22,316 bases of DNA, taken from the IMG/VR virus record IMGVR_UViG_3300031963_011940, positions 1 to 22,316 of that record; one strand, written 5' to 3'. This stretch comes from a virus. The first letter of the stretch is position 1; the number at the start of each line of letters is the position of its first letter. The notes under the pieces were generated by a model, which searched no databases, was not told where the DNA came from, and worked only from the letters and a program-made list of their open reading frames with translations. Of the stretch, positions 10,701 through 16,203 are shown piece after piece. Position numbers and translations under genes: made by a program.

Positions 10701-11918
10701 AATTGGACGCCGCGGGGTCTTTTTATGGATGATGAAGATAGACTATTCTATACTGAAACAACAAACAGTCAAGTTGGTTATATTAATAATAAAATAATTT
10801 ATCCATATTTAAATATGCCAGCTGGTGGAATAGGAATTGGAGCTGGGTATGATGAATCAACATGCGGTTTTATTAAGGTTATCGCGAAAGACCAAGACGG
10901 AAATGAACCAAAATTTAAAAGTATTAAAATGGTTAGTGATAAGGGCAGATCGTCTAGTCGTTTCACAGCTATATTTGGTGCATTAGATACAGAAGATTCT
11001 TTGTGGTTATGGGGCTATAGCCCGGACGGGGCATTTGGCAATGGTTTTGTAAACGAAATGGGTCCAACTAAAATTTATCAATTTGAAAAAAATGTAAAAG
11101 ATTTTGCTATTAATTGTGCTACATCTCAGGGTAGTGGCAGAACATTGATTTCTATAATAACTAAAGATAATAAATTATTTACAGCTGGTGATAATAGTGA
11201 TGGACAGCTTGGTAGGGGCATTTCCGCACAATACGATGAATCTTTTAAAATATTCAGACAATGCAAAAAAGATGGAGCAGATGTGAATGATGCGGATAAA
11301 CTTATTGATTCTATATCAATTGGATATAAAAATAATTTATATATCAGTACTTTATCTACTGTATGGGCATGCGGTGATCATGCATGTGGTATATTGGGGA
11401 GAGGACCTTTAGGTGTCAAAGATCCTTATTTTAAAGAGGTTGATAATCTCACTAATATAAAACAAATAGTAGGAACACTCAATAGTACATATGGTTATGT
11501 GAGTGGGAATGTATTTGCATTAAAAGACGATGGCGCGTTATATGCTTGGGGCAATAATTTTAAAGGAGTATGCTTAGTAAATAATGATTCAGATTCAATT
11601 ATATATACTCCAACCGCATGTTATAATTTCGAAGAAAGAGACGTAGTTAAAAATGCAAAAATTGTCATCACAAATAAAGATCCTCTTTCTGGACAATTTA
11701 AAATAACATATCTAGACAAAGATAATAATTTATACATTGGTGGATACAAAACAGAAGCTGAATTACCTAAGTTACCACCATTTATACCTTATTTTAGAAA
11801 ATTCAATATGAAGAATATAATGAGTGATGTATGTTTAGTAAATGAAAATGCAATTTTCAGAAAATCAAACGGCACTGTATATACGGTGAATTCTTTCGGG
11901 GCTAAGAAAGTGTTTTAA
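7773..11918 (+). CDS. NHL-propeller protein with flanking RCC1-like blades, probable tail fibre/receptor-binding protein
   Basis: The protein has 1,381 residues. The N-terminal roughly 75 residues ('LSVYGKITNT...GEIYTDRNLIATGN') resemble the repeating shaft segments of phage fibre proteins and match the style of the fibre gene at 21221. RCC1-like blades follow: 'RVIAWGHLP' (about 186) and 'GTVWVAGYN' (about 266). Residues about 400-890 hold NHL-like repeats: 'DPFGIAIS...LFIADTTTKKI', 'FPKGITKD...IYIADSSNNVI', 'DPRGIAFS...LYVTNKGTHSI', 'NPRAIVYD...LYFSNKGTS', 'ISGLAIS...MFVVDGGNKKI'. RCC1 blades then resume: 'SLWLWGYSPDG' (about 1077), 'KLFTAGDNSDG' (about 1135), 'TVWACGDHACG' (about 1197), 'ALYAWGNNFKG' (about 1257), with weaker blades beyond. 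NHL and RCC1 folds are beta-propellers used for binding. I infer a virion surface protein. The late-type box before the ATG fits a structural role. Confidence 0.82.
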   Translation: MGIEKVTQQQRFTSDNVIVGADSNPLDTGLSVYGKITNTERISSRGEIYTDRNLIATGNISATDASFTGFLYVTGGIVAPGLTTDVSPDKIKTTGAKLNDVLKVTENAGVTAYAPSRVNVEELSSTAISLLDGATINYDGNNQTFVVKNPEEAIVYESSYIKQLAKSTCGDLTNPGYAAITNDSRVIAWGHLPQNIFGSTAVVSPYENIRVPFWAEYDGRTGGSDFRPYGGDILDTLSGTSIVDLYWSNNCAMALLSSSNDSIDGTVWVAGYNAKGWGVNDGLSPQSVVKNKFGGLFALGTLTFNTSATVGGSKAITGLILLNGEKDICGIQKYSSTPQQDIIIDKTNSPELSSDSFYYVSLLPNAGNSNASIRRINHYGELVSSHSYAANTSGHQLLNATGIAMVSGDNGKNLLYVCDTATNQRKIKIFDITNIAAGVTPYTTTEMILVTAIGTGTQNHIDGDTDGLVAPVFHTLKRIAIDPTNHRIAYVTDQHRIKRIWRKDNGHYKVRTISNENPGDETGIFSAAPGAAVARFTDPFGIAISNNGKNLFIADTTTKKIQKVTITTNDENNFDGISEYYVNTNVDQPAQFNFPKGITKDNNGNIYIADSSNNVIRKIIYDNVNKSYGKVTTIAGNPNGPAIAAAAANIQSTTGKLSAVRFNDPRGIAFSPSENSLYVTNKGTHSISKISLDPALSALIAVSAIGATTTGGVLSGEGLSGSLAKFWNPINLCYGERSGNKYIWVVNNNEKITSGSFNSWHYIKQIEIQANHNYKITNLTKTWGDYSKTTTPLSTNYPAISTLLHNPRAIVYDSTSDSLYFSNKGTSIQKIKFSDNKIYTVAGAATASNLAGPALDARFRDISGLAISGTDMFVVDGGNKKIWRIENFSSDIPSNRIVSEYIGTGGAANAKDVNGYGAQIKFSLPSYMLGGNDNDFIISTSNFIKRLYKNEDNNINLETINGTEAKGYVNTITTTLNWTPRGLFMDDEDRLFYTETTNSQVGYINNKIIYPYLNMPAGGIGIGAGYDESTCGFIKVIAKDQDGNEPKFKSIKMVSDKGRSSSRFTAIFGALDTEDSLWLWGYSPDGAFGNGFVNEMGPTKIYQFEKNVKDFAINCATSQGSGRTLISIITKDNKLFTAGDNSDGQLGRGISAQYDESFKIFRQCKKDGADVNDADKLIDSISIGYKNNLYISTLSTVWACGDHACGILGRGPLGVKDPYFKEVDNLTNIKQIVGTLNSTYGYVSGNVFALKDDGALYAWGNNFKGVCLVNNDSDSIIYTPTACYNFEERDVVKNAKIVITNKDPLSGQFKITYLDKDNNLYIGGYKTEAELPKLPPFIPYFRKFNMKNIMSDVCLVNENAIFRKSNGTVYTVNSFGAKKVF

Positions 11919-12382
11919 TCTTGTTTATCTTCTGGTAATTCAATATCACGTTCCTTAGCTACAGATTTCATTTTAGAGAGATAAACTATCATGGTTTCAG
12001 GTCTCTTTCCTCCGTGTTGAAAATCATTTCTTCTATTAATCAAATCCTTATAAATTTTCTTAAAACGCTCTTCTGAAATATCATAAAGATCAACATCTTT
12101 ATCTTCTCCAGAATATTTTTCTTCATTGTTTTGTAAGTAATCAATAAAGTCATCAAATTTCGACTGCTTTTCGGGAGAAGTAGAATAACCCAATTTTGTC
12201 ATTCTTGCCCAGTTTAATACTCTTCCTAAATTAGCCTTAGTAGGACTATCGTTAATGAATCTTTTTACAAATGCAATTTTCTCATCAACATCTTTGATTT
12301 TCTTGGCATCCGTTCTAGCATCTTGCCATTCAGTATTAAATTTATTAACAGTCTCTGTGTAGAATTGTTTAAAAGAACTCAT
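11915..12382 (-). CDS. Hypothetical charged 155-aa protein
   Basis: The protein starts 'MSSFKQFYTETVNKF' and is rich in Lys, Asp and Glu, with predicted helices throughout. There is no signal peptide, membrane segment or Cys cluster. Many proteins of T4-like and other large phages begin with a similar 'xxFKQF' segment, but I do not recognise this one. It lies 4 nt downstream of the MSMEG_6728-like gene on the same strand. It nevertheless has its own TAAATA box 5 nt before its ATG, overlapping the stop codon of the upstream gene. Its stop interlocks with that of the 1381-aa gene on the other strand. It is probably a small, late-expressed soluble protein of unknown function. Confidence 0.7.
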   Translation of the reverse strand: MSSFKQFYTETVNKFNTEWQDARTDAKKIKDVDEKIAFVKRFINDSPTKANLGRVLNWARMTKLGYSTSPEKQSKFDDFIDYLQNNEEKYSGEDKDVDLYDISEERFKKIYKDLINRRNDFQHGGKRPETMIVYLSKMKSVAKERDIELPEDKQD

Positions 12383-12386
12383 GTTG

Positions 12387-12842
12387 TTATTTACTCCATT
12401 TTATACCATGTCTACAATCTGGCCAGATATAACCAACAGAAGGATCTGCTTCTGGAAACACCTCTCCATAAAATACCGGATCCTTTTTCTTTAGAACACA
12501 TTGATGGGTGTAATGAATTTCTTCGTCTCCAAACCAAAAGGGTAATTCATTATTAGAAGAGAAAAAGTCCTTATAAAAAGCAATTTGGTCTTCAGTATTG
12601 TCTTTATATCCTCGTCTTTTCCATTCTCGGCAAGAAACAATTCCATATTCTACTAACTGATTAAAGTGCCCCCACCACATCCATTTGCATGGATCCCTAA
12701 ACCCTAATGTCTTATCTTGATCAGGCTTCATTTGGAATGATCTCAAAATACCCAAAACTTCTGCTCTTTGTTTTCCTAGTCTTCTATAATCCAAGACTCT
12801 TAAAGATTTTTCATAATCAGGATAAGGAAGAAATGTTTGCAT
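12387..12842 (-). CDS. MSMEG_6728-family conserved protein
   Basis: The protein has 151 residues from ATG 12842. It begins 'MQTFLPYPDYEKSLRVLDYRR' and continues 'LGKQRAEVLGILRSF'. Further on are 'DPCKWMWWGHFNQLVEYG', 'EWKRRGYKD', 'LPFWFGDEEIHYTHQCVL' and a closing 'YIWP'. These blocks are hallmarks of a conserved family (MSMEG_6728-type) of about 150-180 residues found in bacteria and phages. Some phage genomes label such proteins as pyrimidine-dimer glycosylase-like, but I cannot see the T4 endonuclease V active site. The function is unproven. The frame extends upstream to 12917, but the family's 'MQTFLPYPD' start and the divergent neighbour favour 12842. Its start region faces the 214-aa gene across a 14-nt palindrome. 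Confidence 0.85.
   Translation of the reverse strand: MQTFLPYPDYEKSLRVLDYRRLGKQRAEVLGILRSFQMKPDQDKTLGFRDPCKWMWWGHFNQLVEYGIVSCREWKRRGYKDNTEDQIAFYKDFFSSNNELPFWFGDEEIHYTHQCVLKKKDPVFYGEVFPEADPSVGYIWPDCRHGIKWSK
12388..12393 (-). promoter_or_regulatory. Late-type promoter box TAAATA, 5 nt before ATG
   Basis: On the minus strand this reads TAAATA-ACAAC-ATG (ATG at 12382). The box overlaps the TAA stop (12389-12387) of the preceding gene. The spacing to ATG is the same 5 nt as at the other late-type sites. Confidence 0.55.
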
Positions 12843-12857
12843 GGTTAATAAGTTCAG

Positions 12858-12871
12858 GGGTTTCGAAACCC
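12858..12871. promoter_or_regulatory. 14-nt palindrome GGGTTTCGAAACCC between divergent genes
   Basis: This is a perfect palindrome in the 43-nt gap between ATG 12842 (-) and ATG 12886 (+). Each half contains GAAACCC, the motif found before three other genes. It therefore presents the motif to both divergent genes and may also be an operator. Confidence 0.55.
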
Positions 12872-12879
12872 AATATATT
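12865..12879 (+). promoter_or_regulatory. GAAACC-N3-TATATT promoter-like element
   Basis: GAAACCCAATATATT lies 6 nt before ATG 12886. The hexamer TATATT is in the place that TAAAAT takes in the three sister elements (13537, 14723, 18096). The spacing to ATG equals that at 18117. It supports 12886 over the earlier in-frame ATG at 12841. Confidence 0.5.
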
Positions 12880-12885
12880 GATAAC

Positions 12886-13530
12886 ATGTTTAGAGTTGAA
12901 AAAATTGATAAGCTCAATGAGCTTAGTAGGCGGGCAAAATATGATAAAGCCTATATGGATGAACTTAAATTAGTAGCATTTACTTTGAATAAAGAGATTG
13001 ATCAAGATGAAAAACACAACTTTAATATTATTTTTGATTTTATCAAATCAAAAGATGCTGAGTATTTTTCTATTTTGAATGATGGATTTCATTGCAATGT
13101 TCCAATAAAGAGTGATGTGTTCGGACCAGATTGGAATGTTACTATAAGCTATCGTTCTTCTTATTATAATATTAATAAAAAAATGGGTTATTGGGGTTGT
13201 CATCTTTTCAGACAGAATACAGAATATAAAGGCTTATATGTAAAGAAAGGAAACACATATAAACGATATACAAAAAGAAAAGATATTTTAAATTTTTATT
13301 TCGATAAAGGATTGGGTACAACTACTACACAATTGCCTCTACCTGCACCTGAATTCAATAATGAAACCGCCATTGACATTAAAACCAATCTAGAGATGAT
13401 TCCTCGTTTTGTAACTAAGAGCATTATTATTACTAATCTTAAATTGATTCGTCGTTTTGTTAAAATTTATCATTGGAATGGAAAAGAAGAAATTGTCAGA
13501 GAACTTAAAAAGTATTCACACATCAGATAA
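12886..13530 (+). CDS. Hypothetical 214-aa protein
   Basis: The protein starts 'MFRVEKIDKLNELSRRAKY'. An in-frame ATG exists at 12841, but it overlaps the start codon of the divergent gene and lies upstream of the promoter-like element, so 12886 is preferred. The N-terminal third looks helical and charged. The middle has an aromatic stretch, 'ISYRSSYYNINKKMGYWG', with Cys and His nearby. The C-terminus is basic. There is no signal peptide or membrane segment. I do not recognise a family. It is the first gene of the plus-strand block that leads to the MoxR and VWA genes and carries the same promoter-like element as they do, so it may belong to the same expression class. Confidence 0.65.
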   Translation: MFRVEKIDKLNELSRRAKYDKAYMDELKLVAFTLNKEIDQDEKHNFNIIFDFIKSKDAEYFSILNDGFHCNVPIKSDVFGPDWNVTISYRSSYYNINKKMGYWGCHLFRQNTEYKGLYVKKGNTYKRYTKRKDILNFYFDKGLGTTTTQLPLPAPEFNNETAIDIKTNLEMIPRFVTKSIIITNLKLIRRFVKIYHWNGKEEIVRELKKYSHIR

Positions 13531-13536
13531 TCATCT

Positions 13537-13551
13537 GAAACCCCCTAAAAT
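13537..13551 (+). promoter_or_regulatory. GAAACC-N3-TAAAAT promoter-like element before moxR-like gene
   Basis: GAAACCCCCTAAAAT lies in the short gap upstream of the MoxR gene, 20 nt before its ATG. A weak hairpin (TCAGAT 13523-13528 with ATCTGA 13533-13538) overlaps its left edge and the stop of the previous gene. Confidence 0.55.
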
Positions 13552-13571
13552 TTAAACATCAATTAAAACAT

Positions 13572-14663
13572 ATGGCTACTACATCAAACACCACAATCAG
13601 AACCATCAGTCCGAAATCAGCAACCAAAGCAATTAAGCGTGCGATGTCTAAGCGTCGTCCAATTATGCTCTGGGGTCCTCCGGGAATCGGTAAGAGTGAC
13701 GTTGTTGCACAAATCGGTGCAGAACAAGGTCGCGAAGTAATCGACATTCGTCTGGCTCTCTGGGATCCTACGGATATTAAGGGAATGCCTTACCTTAATG
13801 AAAAAGACGGCACCATGAATTGGGCTCCTCCAAGTGAATTGCCGCATGATCCAAATAGCAAAGCAATTGTCTTCTTGGACGAAATTGTTTCGGCACCTCC
13901 TGCTGTTCAAGCTGCAGCTTATCAGTTGATCTTGAATCGCCGTGTAGGTAAGTATCGTCTGCCAGATGGTGTAGACATTGTAGCTGCAGGTAATCGTGAA
14001 GGTGATCGCGGCGTTACCTATAAGATGCCCGCTCCATTGGCTTCGCGGTTTATTCATCTCGAAATGACAGTGTCTAATGATGACTGGGTAGATTGGGCTG
14101 TGAATCATAATGTTCATCCCGACGTTATTGGTTATATTTCTTTCGCAAAGCAAGATCTTTTTAATTTTGATCCCCAATCTCCATCCCGTTCTTTTGCATG
14201 TCCGCGTACCTGGAATTTCGTATCTGATCTTCTCTGGGATGAAGATGAAGATGTTAATTCTTTGACAGATCTCGTATCGGGAGCTATTGGAGATGGATTG
14301 GCTTTGAAGTTCGTAGCACATCGTAAGCTTTGTGGTAAGTTACCTAAGGCAATTGATATTCTTGAAGGTAAAGTAACAGAGCTTAAGAATAAAGAAAGTC
14401 GTGAAGTCTCTGCAATGTATTCTCTGACGGTTTCTCTCTGTTATGAATTGAAAGAATTGGCAAATGCTAAGACGAAGAAATGGCATGATTATGCTGATCG
14501 CTACTTCCGTTTCATGATGGATAATTTTCCAACAGAATTGGTTATCATGGGTGCTAAGGTGGCTTTGACTAATTATGAATTGGATATTGATCCAAAGAAG
14601 CTAACCTCGTTTGATGATTTCTTTAATAAGTATGGTAAGTATGTTTTTGATAGTAATGATTGA
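13572..14663 (+). CDS. MoxR-type AAA+ ATPase
   Basis: The protein has 363 residues. Walker A is 'GPPGIGKS' at residues 35-42, Walker B is 'AIVFLDEI' at about 98-105, and a sensor-1 strand 'VDIVAAGNREGDRG' begins at about 134. The order and spacing fit the MoxR/AAA_5 class of AAA+ ATPases. Such ATPases typically act with a VWA-domain partner, remodelling protein complexes or inserting metal cofactors. The partner is present at 14745. A strong terminator and a fresh promoter-like element separate the two genes. Arginine is encoded almost entirely by CGT/CGC here, unlike the AGA-rich fibre genes, which may mean high expression or a different origin. The role in the phage is unknown. Virion assembly or host takeover are both possible. 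Confidence 0.93.
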   Translation: MATTSNTTIRTISPKSATKAIKRAMSKRRPIMLWGPPGIGKSDVVAQIGAEQGREVIDIRLALWDPTDIKGMPYLNEKDGTMNWAPPSELPHDPNSKAIVFLDEIVSAPPAVQAAAYQLILNRRVGKYRLPDGVDIVAAGNREGDRGVTYKMPAPLASRFIHLEMTVSNDDWVDWAVNHNVHPDVIGYISFAKQDLFNFDPQSPSRSFACPRTWNFVSDLLWDEDEDVNSLTDLVSGAIGDGLALKFVAHRKLCGKLPKAIDILEGKVTELKNKESREVSAMYSLTVSLCYELKELANAKTKKWHDYADRYFRFMMDNFPTELVIMGAKVALTNYELDIDPKKLTSFDDFFNKYGKYVFDSND

Positions 14664-14675
14664 TAAGTAGCCTAT

Positions 14676-14721
14676 AATGAGAGCTATCTATACGGGTGTA
14701 TAGATAGCTCTCATTTCTTTT
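14676..14721 (+). terminator. Strong intrinsic terminator
   Basis: ATGAGAGCTATCTATAC (14677-14693) pairs perfectly with GTATAGATAGCTCTCAT (14698-14714) around a GGGT loop. An additional A-T pair at 14676/14715 gives 18 bp. TTCTTTT follows. It lies 13 nt after the stop of the MoxR gene. Confidence 0.93.
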
Positions 14722-14722
14722 A

Positions 14723-14737
14723 GAAACCCCATAAAAT
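14723..14737 (+). promoter_or_regulatory. GAAACC-N3-TAAAAT promoter-like element before VWA gene
   Basis: GAAACCCCATAAAAT starts 2 nt after the terminator's T-run. TAAAAT ends 7 nt before ATG 14745. It is the second of three near-identical elements with the same internal offset. Confidence 0.6.
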
Positions 14738-14744
14738 AATTCAT

Positions 14745-15977
14745 ATGAAAAAGAAGCTCGAAAAGATTGAAAATATTAATATTCCAGCTGTTGAAGAAAA
14801 ATTGGTCAAGGCAGCTGTTTCGTTGCTAATTAAGCATCCTTTCTTTGGTCAGATGGTTCCGCACCTCAAACGTACTCGCGCAGAGGATTGGTGTGATACG
14901 GCTGCAACAGATGGTCGTAATTTCTTTTATAATCCAGCATTCATTCATGCACTCTCTACACAAGAGACGGTGTTTCTCTATGCACATGAAGTGCTTCATA
15001 ATTGTTTTGAGCATCATATTCGTAGAGGAAATAGAGAACCTAAGCTTTGGAATGTTGCTGCAGACTTTGCTATTAATCTAATTCTCTCCGATAATAATAT
15101 CGGAAAGCAAATTCCCGGTACTCTCTTAGACCAACAATTCAGAGATCTATCTGCCGAGCAAATCTATGATAAGATTAAAGAAGAATTGGATAAGAATAAT
15201 ACATTTGCCGGTATGACGTTAGATGAGATGGTAGAAAAACTTCTGGATGAACATCTTTCTGGCGGTAAGGATGATGATGAGAAAGATGGTAAGGGTAAAG
15301 GAAAGCGTCCTAATATGGAAGGCATGACAGAAGAAGAAAAGCAAAAACTTCGCGATGAAATCAAATCACAGCTAATGGCAGCTGCTCAGAATTGTGCTGG
15401 TAATATTCCAAAGGGAATGGGCCGTATTATTGAAGGATTATCTTCACCGAAAATGAATTGGAGAGAAATTCTTCGTAATCAAATTCAAAGCACTATTCGC
15501 TCTGATTATTCTTTTCTTACACCTTCTAAGAAAGGCATGTCTACACCATTTAAATTACCGGGCATGAAGAGAGATGAAACTCTAGACATTTGTGTCGGTA
15601 TTGATGCTTCTGGATCTATTAATGAAGATGATTTAAAAGCATTCTTGAGTGAGATTTATGGTATTATGTCACAGTATAGTGATTATCAAATTCATGTATG
15701 GAGTTATGATACGGTTGTATATAATCCCGAAGTCTTCCGAGCTGATGAAGGAAGAGATATTTCTACTTATGAGGTAAAGGGCGGCGGAGGTACCGATTTC
15801 AATGCATCATATGAATATATGAAAGATAATTCTATTGACGCAAAACTTTATATTAATTTCACCGATTTGTATCCAGGTAATGGATTTGGTGATCCAACCT
15901 ATTGTGATACTATTTTCGTAGTTAGAGGTAACAATAAAGACACAGCACCATTCGGATTAACCATCCGGATGGATTAG
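14745..15977 (+). CDS. DUF2201-type metallopeptidase-like / VWA-domain protein, MoxR partner
   Basis: The protein has 410 residues in two parts. The N-terminal part has the zinc-peptidase-type motif HEVLH (residues 81-85) followed by 'FEHH' and 'WNVAADFAINLIL', as in the DUF2201 N-terminal (VWA-associated metallopeptidase-like) family. A charged Lys/Glu/Asp-rich linker spans about residues 170-210. The C-terminal part is a VWA-like domain with an intact MIDAS: D-A-S-G-S at 287-291 and the Thr-Asp of 'GGGGTDF' at 350-351. Proteins of this type usually sit next to a MoxR ATPase, as here. The known pairing suggests a chaperone-like complex. Whether the peptidase site is active cannot be told. 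The gene has its own promoter-like element, and its TAG stop interlocks with the stop of the convergent 60-aa gene. Confidence 0.92.
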   Translation: MKKKLEKIENINIPAVEEKLVKAAVSLLIKHPFFGQMVPHLKRTRAEDWCDTAATDGRNFFYNPAFIHALSTQETVFLYAHEVLHNCFEHHIRRGNREPKLWNVAADFAINLILSDNNIGKQIPGTLLDQQFRDLSAEQIYDKIKEELDKNNTFAGMTLDEMVEKLLDEHLSGGKDDDEKDGKGKGKRPNMEGMTEEEKQKLRDEIKSQLMAAAQNCAGNIPKGMGRIIEGLSSPKMNWREILRNQIQSTIRSDYSFLTPSKKGMSTPFKLPGMKRDETLDICVGIDASGSINEDDLKAFLSEIYGIMSQYSDYQIHVWSYDTVVYNPEVFRADEGRDISTYEVKGGGGTDFNASYEYMKDNSIDAKLYINFTDLYPGNGFGDPTYCDTIFVVRGNNKDTAPFGLTIRMD

Positions 15978-16156
15978 AGAACCGGAATAGCTGAAGTAGA
16001 TAATGTATCAGTACTAGTACCAGAAAGATCTTGAATTTCTGTACCTATATAAAGAGTGTTATCTAATTCATTAAAAGCTAATTCACCCGGATCTAAAACA
16101 GTGGGTGGTCCTGGATCACCCGCTAAACGCCTTTTAATTTGCCATACAAAAGCCAT
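15974..16156 (-). CDS. 60-aa stand-alone GELAFNE fibre module
   Basis: The protein starts 'MAFVWQIKRRLAGDPGPPTV' and continues 'LDPGELAFNELDNTLYIGTEIQ'. This matches the N-terminal module of the 175-aa protein at 7173-7700 (IKIKRR...GELAFNEINDVLYYG) but stops soon after it. The frame is open to 16258, but ATG 16156 is preceded by a TAAATA box at exactly 5 nt, and the longer form would overlap the DUF1501 gene. It may be a small attachment or capping protein, or a shortened paralogue of a fibre gene that keeps its own late-type promoter. No stop or frameshift inside the module suggests decay. Confidence 0.7.
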   Translation of the reverse strand: MAFVWQIKRRLAGDPGPPTVLDPGELAFNELDNTLYIGTEIQDLSGTSTDTLSTSAIPVL

Positions 16157-16161
16157 AAAAA

Positions 16162-16167
16162 TATTTA
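16162..16167 (-). promoter_or_regulatory. Late-type promoter box TAAATA, 5 nt before ATG
   Basis: On the minus strand this reads CCTAAATA-TTTTT-ATG (ATG at 16156). It lies back to back with the box of the DUF1501 gene at 16193-16198. Confidence 0.6.
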
Positions 16168-16192
16168 GGTGAAATAGTTTCCAAATAATTGA

Positions 16193-16198
16193 TAAATA
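16193..16198 (+). promoter_or_regulatory. Late-type promoter box TAAATA before DUF1501 gene
   Basis: This reads GATAAATA-ATAAT-ATG, with ATG at 16204. The 5-nt spacing is the same as before the fibre genes, which puts the DUF1501 gene in the late-type expression class. Confidence 0.6.
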
Positions 16199-16203
16199 AT
16201 AAT

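Noticed and set aside
11893-11918. Weak hairpin (CTTTC...GAAAG) at the end of the 1381-aa gene
   Set aside because: The stem is only about 5 bp with an 8-nt loop, too weak to call a terminator.
12387-12842. Calling this gene a T4 endonuclease V (denV) homologue
   Set aside because: The blocks match the MSMEG_6728 family. The T4 endonuclease V N-terminal active-site pattern is not visible.
12841-12885. Earlier ATG (12841) for the 214-aa protein
   Set aside because: It overlaps the start codon of the divergent gene, and the GAAACC/TATATT element would fall inside the coding sequence. ATG 12886 fits the element spacing.
12843-12917. Longer N-terminus for the MSMEG_6728-family protein starting at 12917
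   Set aside because: The extra residues overlap the divergent gene and its promoter-like element, while the family begins at 'MQTFLPYPD' (ATG 12842).
13617-14321. A 234-aa open frame antisense to the MoxR gene
   Set aside because: The sense strand has clear Walker motifs. The antisense frame is rich in Cys, Ile and Arg, has no family motif, and lacks either promoter signal.
15961-15972. Palindrome CCATCCGGATGG near the end of the VWA gene as a terminator
   Set aside because: It lies in coding sequence, has no T-run after it, and only an imperfect longer stem can be drawn around it.
16189-16203. TTG start for the DUF1501 gene
   Set aside because: The added residues contain the TAAATA box, and the family starts with the 'MNRRDF' Tat motif at 16204.
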